Source of the DNA: an uncultured Erysipelotrichaceae bacterium
GTDB taxonomy: Bacteria; Bacillota_I; Bacilli_A; Erysipelotrichales; Erysipelotrichaceae
Direction of reading: 5' to 3'
Assembly (NCBI GenBank): GCA_937874965.1
Contig: CALNCD010000208.1
Coordinates: forward strand, 1 to 7,932
Length of the DNA: 7,932 bases
Notes under the pieces: generated by a model
Databases searched by the model: none
What the model was told of the DNA's origin: nothing
The model's input: only the letters and a program-made list of their open reading frames with translations
Shown: positions 1 to 5,470 of the stretch, piece after piece
How positions within the stretch are numbered: the stretch's first letter is position 1
Layout of the letters: each line of letters begins with the position of its first letter
Position numbers and translations under genes: made by a program

Positions 1-856
1 GGATGTGATAAAACAGTGATGGAGGAGAACCTGGAATCGAATAAAGACGATCACCCTTTTCACCAAGCTGGGGCAAAGAGGAAAGTAAACTCCATGTATA
101 CGGATGACGCGGATCATAGAAAACCTCGTCGACATTACCGATTTCAATAATCTGCCCGCAATACATGACTGCAACCTTATCGGCAACGCTGGCAACCACG
201 CCTAAGTCATGGGTAATATAAACAGTCGTGAAATTGAAATCACGCTGCAAATCTTTGATCAGTGTTAATATCTGTGCTTGAATAGTCACATCAAGCGCAG
301 TTGTCGGTTCATCACAAATCAAGATAGTAGGCTTGCAAGCAAGAGCAATCGCAATGACAATACGCTGACGCATACCGCCAGAATACTGGAATGGGTACTC
401 GTCAAATCGATTCTTTGCATCAACAATACCGACTTTCTCCATCAGGTCAATCGCCATTTCTTTTGCTTCAGACTTCGTTTTTTTCTGATGCTTAATGATG
501 ACTTCAGCAATCTGTGAACCAATTGTACGAATCGGATTCAATGATGTCATAGGATCCTGGAAAACCGTTGCGATTTTAAGACCTCTGATTTTTTCCCATT
601 GTTTATCCGTTTTAAACTTCGAAATGTCCTCACCTTCAAATTCGATTGATCCACCAGCAATTCTGCCATTAGAATCAATCATTCCTGTAAAAGTCTTCGT
701 TAACACTGACTTCCCAGATCCAGATTCGCCAACAATCGCAAGTGTCTCTCCCTCAACGATATCAACGGAAACATTCCGAATTGCTTTGAGTTCCTGATCC
801 CGTACTTTGAAGACAACCTCAAGGTCCTTAGCAGATAGTAATACATTTTTTTCCAT
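1..856 (-). CDS. oppD: Oligopeptide ABC transporter ATP-binding protein OppD (AmiE-like), 3' end beyond window
   Basis: This is one of the two cytoplasmic ATPases that power an oligopeptide importer; it would pair with OppF and dock on OppB/OppC. I translated it from the ATG at 856, and it stays open to the window edge (285 codons). Visible motifs are Walker A GESGSGKS at about residues 43-50, Q-loop Gln100 (VFQDPMTSLNP), signature YSGGMRQR at about 158-165, Walker B ILICDEPTTALD at about 178-189 and H-loop His216 (ITHD). The MYCGQIIEIG stretch and the IPGSPPS segment near residues 274-280 are typical of the OppD/DppD family, whose C-terminal extension starts there. The family usually runs 320-355 residues, so roughly 40-70 are missing on the left. 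An AGGAGGT ribosome site five bases upstream fixes the start. It follows oppC with a 9-bp gap and is clearly co-transcribed. Identification as the D rather than the F subunit rests on gene order and sequence. Confidence 0.95.
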   Translation of the reverse strand, partial: MEKNVLLSAKDLEVVFKVRDQELKAIRNVSVDIVEGETLAIVGESGSGKSVLTKTFTGMIDSNGRIAGGSIEFEGEDISKFKTDKQWEKIRGLKIATVFQDPMTSLNPIRTIGSQIAEVIIKHQKKTKSEAKEMAIDLMEKVGIVDAKNRFDEYPFQYSGGMRQRIVIAIALACKPTILICDEPTTALDVTIQAQILTLIKDLQRDFNFTTVYITHDLGVVASVADKVAVMYCGQIIEIGNVDEVFYDPRHPYTWSLLSSLPQLGEKGDRLYSIPGSPPSLFYHI

Positions 857-860
857 AAGA

Positions 861-867
861 ACCTCCT
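861..867 (-). promoter_or_regulatory. Ribosome binding site of oppD, overlapping the oppC stop codon
   Basis: Read on the minus strand, AGGAGGT lies five bases before the oppD ATG. Its first two bases are the last two of the oppC TAG stop (866-868). A ribosome ending oppC therefore stops on top of the oppD site, a layout that favours translational coupling. Confidence 0.85.
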
Positions 868-1783
868 ATCGATGTGTACGTGGATCAGATGCATCACCCA
901 GTGATTGACCCAGTACGTAAAGTGAAATTGTGATCAGCGCGAGGACTCCGACTGGAATCCAGAACAAGTGTGGGTATGTGGTAATAAACGGCGTGTAACG
1001 GGAAATTAACCGCCCTAATGAAGCCACTTGCTCAGGCAACCCAATGCCTAACCAAGATAAGAAGACTTCAGTGGAAATGAAACTTGGGATATAGTTTGTA
1101 ACCATTGTAACAATTACAGAAACAAGATATGGAAGAATATTCTTCGTTATCATCCGCAGCAGCGGAGTTCCTAATGTTTGCGATGCAAGGTTATACTCGC
1201 GATCACGGATGATCATCACCTGAACACGAATCGAGTATGCGACACTGATCCAGGTTGTTACTGTTAATGCGAACACCAGCGGCCAAAATCCTCGACCGAT
1301 GACATACACCAGAATAATAACCAGCAACTGATAAGGGATATTAGAGACAACATTGTATATTTCGATCATGAACTTATCAACGGTCTTTGAAAATCCCCAG
1401 ATGGCACCGACAACAATTCCCAATACCATAACAATAATCGTTGAAATGAATCCGATAAGAATAGATGTCTGAGCACCGGCCCAGGTAGCATCAAACAAGT
1501 TATTACCGTTCTGATCCGTTCCGAAAAGATACTCTAGACTTGGCGGAAGAAATTTCTTGCTTCCATCCAGGATGTTGGGCATTTCTATAGGATTGTAATG
1601 ACTCAGCAGCGGCTGAATCATTGCGATAGCAATAATCGTGACAGCAATAATAAGCATGAATATCGTAGTCTTTTTACCAAAAAATTGCCGAAGTGTTGCT
1701 TTCCAGTATGAGTAGCGAGGTGCTGAGAGATGTTCAGAGGCTGTCTCATCAACTTTGACAAATTCAAATTGATTCTCTGTCAT
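866..1783 (-). CDS. oppC: Oligopeptide ABC transporter permease OppC (AmiD-like)
   Basis: This inner-membrane permease of 305 residues forms the translocation channel with OppB. A hydrophilic N-terminus (1-38) precedes the first membrane segment at about 39-60. A short extracellular stretch follows with the family hallmark FGTDQNGNNLF (87-97). The binding-protein-dependent transport domain then has membrane segments near 107-130, 150-188, 218-240 and 274-294. The cytoplasmic coupling (EAA) loop is at about 195-220 (REYNLASQTLGTPLLRMITK) and would contact the ATPase. The C-terminal LGDASDPR motif is also typical of OppC. Length matches the family (about 300-310). The start is two bases past the oppB stop and has an AAAGGAGG site inside the oppB coding end. 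There are no signs of damage. Confidence 0.95.
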   Translation of the reverse strand: MTENQFEFVKVDETASEHLSAPRYSYWKATLRQFFGKKTTIFMLIIAVTIIAIAMIQPLLSHYNPIEMPNILDGSKKFLPPSLEYLFGTDQNGNNLFDATWAGAQTSILIGFISTIIVMVLGIVVGAIWGFSKTVDKFMIEIYNVVSNIPYQLLVIILVYVIGRGFWPLVFALTVTTWISVAYSIRVQVMIIRDREYNLASQTLGTPLLRMITKNILPYLVSVIVTMVTNYIPSFISTEVFLSWLGIGLPEQVASLGRLISRYTPFITTYPHLFWIPVGVLALITISLYVLGQSLGDASDPRTHR

Positions 1784-1785
1784 GT

Positions 1786-3276
1786 TTAGCCTCCTTTTCT
1801 CGTAGTCAGGCGGATACGCGGGTCAAATTTAGATACCAGCAAGTCGCCTAGTAAAAGTCCAACAACAGATATTGTTGTAAATATTAAGGTAAGTGCAATA
1901 ACCATCGGGTTATTGTAGCCAGTGATTGCGTCAGGAAGCATTTTCCCCATGCCAGGAACAGAAAAGACTGTTTCGGTTATCAATGCACCGGAAAGCACAG
2001 AGATAATGGATGATGGAATACCCTGAACAACAGGAATCATTGCATTCTTAAGAATGTGACGATTGAAAACCTCTTTTTTGCTTAACCCTTTTGCATAAGC
2101 AAACTTAACATAGTCAGCACTGGACTGGTCAATGGTGTACCGCCGGACCCAAGTTAGTATACCCGGTAAATTCAGCAGGAATAGCACCAGAACCGGAAGG
2201 ACATAAGAGATAGGATTATGAGCACCGAAGAATGGGAATTTATCCGGTAGTCCAAATAATGAAGCACCGACAACGCTCATGAAGTATATCAAAGCTAGGC
2301 TTGGTAGCGCAATTAATACAGTAATAAATCCAATTCCAATACGATCGAAATAAGATCCTTTACGGCGAGCCAAAGTCATTCCTAATGGAATACCGATTCC
2401 ATAAGCAAGAACTAAAGCAATGATCCCAATAACAGATGATGTCTGAATCATTGATGGATCTTGATATCGCGAATCACACAGTGCATAGTTATCACCATAC
2501 AATTGCGTCTCCGCATCAGTTATCGAACCGCTCGACTTATACTTACAGGAATGCAACAATGCAGACGAGTTCTTTGTCGTACCATCATAGAAAGTAGTTG
2601 GTGAATTTTCATACGATCCTTGCCCTTGCGTAATCACAGAGAAAGCCTCTTGACCACTATATGACGGGTAGGAAGTACCTAAGTTCAATTCAATGAAATT
2701 CTGATGTATAAACGGAAATGATGTATCAAAATAAACCAAATACTTATGTGTACATCCAGTACACATCAAAGCAGGAACCCCATTAGTATCGCTGCCGAAA
2801 TAGACTTTACGTTCAATATTCGGATTCTGCGCATCACTAACAGCTGAAGATGTATCAATCTGTATCAGTTTAGAATAGAAGGAACCGATTCTTTGTAGCA
2901 TAGGAATTTCCCGCGTTGCATAAATGAGATTATCTGAGTTCGTATTGTAACCAATTGTGTAGGAACCAGCATTTTCGCTTGCCCATTCCTGGATTTGCGT
3001 TGATTTTGGTGCCATACAGCTACTATAAGAATCTGCGTAATTTGCAGCACAAATATCCTGTTGCTCAACATACTCGATGTATCCCAACCGTTCTAGTGTA
3101 TTATTCTTATACTGGGCTAATGTATCGGGTTTTGAAAGCAATTTATTGATGGTTGTGTCACCCTTAAATACGTTCTCACGTGGAACCAATCCATATACCA
3201 TGACAAATACTACAGAAACCACTAAAAAAATTGAAACCAGTGATCTGAGTATTCGAGAAAGAATATATCTTTTCAT
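1786..3276 (-). CDS. oppB: Oligopeptide ABC transporter permease OppB, long AmiC-like form with large extracellular insert
   Basis: This is the second channel subunit of the peptide importer. At 496 residues it is much longer than the roughly 306-residue enterobacterial OppB, but close to streptococcal AmiC (about 498). Residues 1-31 form the first membrane segment (MKRYILSRILRSLVSIF start). Residues about 32-276 form a polar insert that topology places outside the cell. Conserved AmiC-like stretches in it include ATREIP (120-125), HKYLVYFDTSFPFIHQNF (177-194) and VITQGQG (214-220). The permease core has membrane segments near 279-300, 313-337, 357-375, 415-440 and 458-480. The EAA coupling loop is at about 387-415 (ADYVKFAYAKGLSKKEVFNR, then HILKNAMIP), and TETVFSVPGMGK (434-445) is a family hallmark. 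All six cysteines (76, 87, 172, 175, 244, 267) fall in the insert. AGGAGG five bases upstream supports the start. It follows oppA across an intercistronic terminator. Confidence 0.95.
   Translation of the reverse strand: MKRYILSRILRSLVSIFLVVSVVFVMVYGLVPRENVFKGDTTINKLLSKPDTLAQYKNNTLERLGYIEYVEQQDICAANYADSYSSCMAPKSTQIQEWASENAGSYTIGYNTNSDNLIYATREIPMLQRIGSFYSKLIQIDTSSAVSDAQNPNIERKVYFGSDTNGVPALMCTGCTHKYLVYFDTSFPFIHQNFIELNLGTSYPSYSGQEAFSVITQGQGSYENSPTTFYDGTTKNSSALLHSCKYKSSGSITDAETQLYGDNYALCDSRYQDPSMIQTSSVIGIIALVLAYGIGIPLGMTLARRKGSYFDRIGIGFITVLIALPSLALIYFMSVVGASLFGLPDKFPFFGAHNPISYVLPVLVLFLLNLPGILTWVRRYTIDQSSADYVKFAYAKGLSKKEVFNRHILKNAMIPVVQGIPSSIISVLSGALITETVFSVPGMGKMLPDAITGYNNPMVIALTLIFTTISVVGLLLGDLLVSKFDPRIRLTTRKGG
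1790..1797 (-). promoter_or_regulatory. Ribosome binding site of oppC within the oppB coding end
   Basis: Read on the minus strand, AAAGGAGG lies six bases before the oppC ATG. It is made of the codons for the last residues of OppB (Arg-Lys-Gly-Gly). The site, the oppB stop and the oppC start fit in about 17 bases, so the two channel subunits are probably translated in step. Confidence 0.85.
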
Positions 3277-3281
3277 TTTTT

Positions 3282-3287
3282 CCTCCT
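3282..3287 (-). promoter_or_regulatory. Ribosome binding site of oppB
   Basis: Read on the minus strand, AGGAGG lies five A bases before the ATG at 3276. It sits just after the T-run of the preceding terminator, so only transcripts that read through that terminator carry it. Confidence 0.85.
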
Positions 3288-3294
3288 AACAGTT

Positions 3295-3331
3295 AAAAAA
3301 GAAGGATTGAGAATCAACCTCAATCCCTCTT
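3295..3331 (-). terminator. Intercistronic Rho-independent terminator between oppA and oppB
   Basis: Read on the minus strand, AAGAGGGATTGAG (3331-3319) pairs with CTCAATCCTTCTT (3311-3299). This gives 13 pairs including one G-U, around a seven-base loop, with a run of six T (3300-3295) overlapping the stem base. The hairpin begins 14 bases after the oppA stop and ends before the oppB ribosome site. No good second promoter is visible in the remaining gap, so oppBCD probably depends on partial read-through. In binding-protein operons this arrangement commonly gives excess binding protein over permease. The structure is read directly; its efficiency is not known. Confidence 0.85.
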
Positions 3332-3345
3332 TGTGGTCAAATCAA

Positions 3346-5304
3346 TTACTGTTCAACTTTAGCACTTTCAGTCTTAAACTTTTCAAGTGCAGTGTTATAT
3401 TCAGCTGTGGTAACAGTCTTGTCCTGAATCTGAACACCCTTGAACTTGTACTCAGCCAAACCAACTGGTGAATACTGACGAACAAACGGAACTAATTTAG
3501 TAACAGTAGGATTACCACCATCTGTCTGCAATGGAATCTGAATTGCATTATCGATCAGCCAAGCGTCAGCTTTAGCATACAAAGCATAACGGTTGTTGAT
3601 ATCAGATGTTTCAGCATCAGCAGCTTCTAACATTGCTTTATAGTCGTATAGACCAATCTGTGTCTTAACTGCTTTTTCCTGAGCAGTTGCAACATCGTCG
3701 ATTGATAAACCGATACTTGTCAGCATGTCTCCAGTTGAAGGATTGAAGACTTCCAAGTAGGATTTAGGATCCTGGTAATCAGGGCTCCATCCAGAAGCAT
3801 TTGAAATATCATAGTCAGTGGCTTCAGGTGAATCGGCTTCGTATGTAGCGCCGTAATAGGAATCATGGTCTGTTGTAACAACATTAATAATGACGTTTTC
3901 TTTGCCTAAAGAAGCTTCAACAGATGCTTTCAGAGCATTTGCCTGAGCAATACCCAAAGCACTTGTCTGATCCTGGATAAAGTCTAACTGGATTGGCCAA
4001 GAAACATTGAGTTCAGCCTTTGCAGCAGCAAGTAATGCCTTTGCAGTCTCAACATTGTATGTTGAATTCTGCGCTTCAGCAGTATCGAAGTTTGCATACT
4101 TAGTTGCATCGATAGCCTTCAGTTCCTTTTCAACAGCATCGCCATATGGCTTTTCATCAACGTTAACGAAAGTCGTTGGTGTAAACTGATTACGGATTGC
4201 AACAGTCTTCAAATCTTCGCCCTTACCAATTGCAAGGTAAGCGGACTTGTCGATAGCATATTGGATAGCATTTCTGAAGTTCTTATTCAGGATAGCAGCT
4301 TTCGTATCAGCTTGCTGACCAGCCGTCTTTTGCGACAATGCAAAGGATTGACGGTTCAAATTGAAGTTCAGATTGTAAGTACCAGTACCTGTTTGAGAAG
4401 TAAAGATATTATCCGCATAATCCTTCTTAGCCTGAGCATAGAACGCTTCATTTGTAGTATACAGACGTGCTTGGGAATACTGACCCGATGTGAAGTTTCT
4501 TAAGATGCTGTCGACATCAGATCCATCAAAGAAGACCCATGTCAATTTGTTAACGTTGACATTGTCCTTATCCCAGTAAGAATCATTCTTTATCAATTCA
4601 ATTTTTGACTTAGAAGCAAAGCTGGAAAGGATATATGCACCATTATACCAGATAGAATCTTGCTTAACTTGTCCAAAAGTACATGTATCTGGATTAGGTG
4701 AACCTAATTTACAGCCATCTCCCTTTGAGTTCAGCAAGTCAACACTGACAGGATATAAAATAGAATAAAGTGTCTTGGAATTCCAGTAAGGTTCAGGAGA
4801 TTCCAATGTGTATTTCAATGTGTAGTCATCAACTGCTTCAACACCGACTTTGGAGAAATCTTTGTCAGTTCCCTTTGCATAAGCTGCAAGTCCCTTGACA
4901 CTTCCTGTAACCAAATAAGAAGTTCCCGATTTAAAATCAATGGCATGCTGAAGACCAGTCACCCAGTCCTGAGCTTTAACATCAGCAACTTCTGTTCCTG
5001 TGCTATCAACCCATTTTACACCTTTACGGATTTTGTACGTCCATTCTGTGTAATCTGCATTATGTTCCCATGACTCAGCCATAGAACCAATAATTTTTCC
5101 ATATGCATCGTTCTCTGTCAAACCATCGATATAATTTGCATTATACATATGATCCGCTGCACGATATGTATACAAGTAATCCATCGTCTGCGGATCAGTT
5201 GTATAAACATATGAGTAATCAGCTGATGCCGCTTTTTTAGTCGAACAAGCTACAAGTGACACAAGTAAGCCTGCTGCTAACACACCTGTGATTAGCTTTT
5301 TCAT
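3346..5304 (-). CDS. oppA: Oligopeptide-binding lipoprotein OppA (AmiA-like, SBP family 5)
   Basis: This is the peptide-capturing receptor of the importer, anchored by lipid to the outer face of the membrane. Residues 1-20 are a lipoprotein signal (MKKLITGVLAAGLLVSLVAC), with lipobox LVAC and lipidation expected at Cys20. The mature part is a family 5 extracellular solute-binding protein. Recognisable blocks are DPQTMDYLYTYRAAD (37-51), DGLTEND (60-66), the KIRKGVKW edge (91-98), YWNSKTLYSILYPV (173-186), FRNAIQYAIDKSAY (343-356) and, in the C-terminal half, GWSPDYQDPKSYLEVFNP. At 652 residues it matches streptococcal AmiA (about 659), not the 520-540 of enterobacterial OppA. An odd point is a Cys198-Cys208 pair, the only cysteines in the mature protein besides the lipidated one. 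Peptide specificity cannot be read from sequence. AAAGGAGG lies six bases before the ATG, and a strong promoter lies just upstream. Confidence 0.95.
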   Translation of the reverse strand: MKKLITGVLAAGLLVSLVACSTKKAASADYSYVYTTDPQTMDYLYTYRAADHMYNANYIDGLTENDAYGKIIGSMAESWEHNADYTEWTYKIRKGVKWVDSTGTEVADVKAQDWVTGLQHAIDFKSGTSYLVTGSVKGLAAYAKGTDKDFSKVGVEAVDDYTLKYTLESPEPYWNSKTLYSILYPVSVDLLNSKGDGCKLGSPNPDTCTFGQVKQDSIWYNGAYILSSFASKSKIELIKNDSYWDKDNVNVNKLTWVFFDGSDVDSILRNFTSGQYSQARLYTTNEAFYAQAKKDYADNIFTSQTGTGTYNLNFNLNRQSFALSQKTAGQQADTKAAILNKNFRNAIQYAIDKSAYLAIGKGEDLKTVAIRNQFTPTTFVNVDEKPYGDAVEKELKAIDATKYANFDTAEAQNSTYNVETAKALLAAAKAELNVSWPIQLDFIQDQTSALGIAQANALKASVEASLGKENVIINVVTTDHDSYYGATYEADSPEATDYDISNASGWSPDYQDPKSYLEVFNPSTGDMLTSIGLSIDDVATAQEKAVKTQIGLYDYKAMLEAADAETSDINNRYALYAKADAWLIDNAIQIPLQTDGGNPTVTKLVPFVRQYSPVGLAEYKFKGVQIQDKTVTTAEYNTALEKFKTESAKVEQ

Positions 5305-5310
5305 ATACTT

Positions 5311-5318
5311 CCTCCTTT
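5311..5318 (-). promoter_or_regulatory. Ribosome binding site of oppA
   Basis: Read on the minus strand, AAAGGAGG is followed by six bases and the ATG ending at 5302. It is a near-perfect match to the anti-Shine-Dalgarno sequence, consistent with a highly expressed binding protein. Confidence 0.9.
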
Positions 5319-5321
5319 AAT

Positions 5322-5339
5322 TTAGCAATAAAATGCTAA
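5322..5339. repeat. Inverted repeat TTAGCA-N6-TGCTAA at the expected oppA transcription start
   Basis: TTAGCA (5322-5327) and TGCTAA (5334-5339) are exact reverse complements around six bases of A/T. The repeat begins five bases past the -10 box, so the transcription start (expected near 5337) falls inside it. It could be a repressor operator or a short 5' hairpin in the mRNA ahead of the ribosome site. No regulator is encoded in the window, so the role is inference. Confidence 0.55.
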
Positions 5340-5343
5340 CCCT

Positions 5344-5372
5344 ATGATAGTGGTTTACATCCTAAATGTCAA
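5344..5372 (-). promoter_or_regulatory. Sigma-A-type promoter of the opp operon
   Basis: On the minus strand a perfect -35 box TTGACA (5372-5367) is separated by 17 bases from a -10 box TATCAT (5349-5344; consensus TATAAT). Transcription should begin near 5337, giving a leader of about 33 bases before the oppA ATG. It is the best promoter match in the window. It is the likely source of the oppABCD transcript. Confidence 0.85.
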
Positions 5373-5373
5373 C
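5353..5373. repeat. Operator-like inverted repeat overlapping the oppA -35 box
   Basis: GTTTACAT (5353-5360), five bases, then ATGTCAAC (5366-5373): seven of eight positions are complementary. The right arm contains the -35 box and the left arm lies in the spacer. A dimeric regulator bound here would cover the polymerase site, so repression is the natural reading. I do not recognise the regulator family. Confidence 0.5.
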
Positions 5374-5378
5374 AAATG

Positions 5379-5453
5379 TTTCATGAAAATATCAGATATC
5401 TTTACATCAATGTAACAAAATGTAATTCCTTGATGAAACCGATTTTCATGAAA
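5379..5453. repeat. Cluster of short palindromes upstream of the oppA promoter
   Basis: Several exact symmetries sit in this AT-rich stretch. TTTCATGAAA occurs twice (5379-5388 and 5444-5453). TTACAT-CA-ATGTAA is at 5402-5415. A second ATGTAA lies at 5420-5425, ten bases (about one helical turn) after the one at 5410. ATGAAA-CCGAT-TTTCAT is at 5433-5449 and resembles a catabolite-responsive element that is one base too long. They lie just upstream of the -35 box, where activators or repressors bind. They also lie just past the phosphofructokinase stop, where no convincing terminator is seen. AT-rich DNA makes short palindromes by chance, so each alone is weak evidence. Confidence 0.45.
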
Positions 5454-5470
5454 TAAATAATTCACATTGT

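Noticed and set aside
278..797. Plus-strand open frames of 79 and 100 residues
   Set aside because: They lie wholly opposite oppD, whose minus-strand frame shows a full set of ATPase motifs. The plus-strand products have no recognisable domain or ribosome site.
700..897. Minus-strand 65-residue frame overlapping the oppC/oppD boundary
   Set aside because: It is out of frame with both real genes, has no motif, and would conflict with the well-placed oppD ribosome site and start.
5379..5453. CodY-like sites around TTTCATGAAA, expected for a peptide transporter
   Set aside because: CodY sites (AATTTTCWGAAAATT) have one base between the TTTTC and GAAAA arms. Both copies here have two (AT), so the half-site spacing is wrong.
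5431..5455. Terminator for the phosphofructokinase gene formed by ATGAAA/TTTCAT
   Set aside because: The stem has only six mostly A/T pairs and no T-run follows on the minus strand. It is better treated as a possible protein-binding site.
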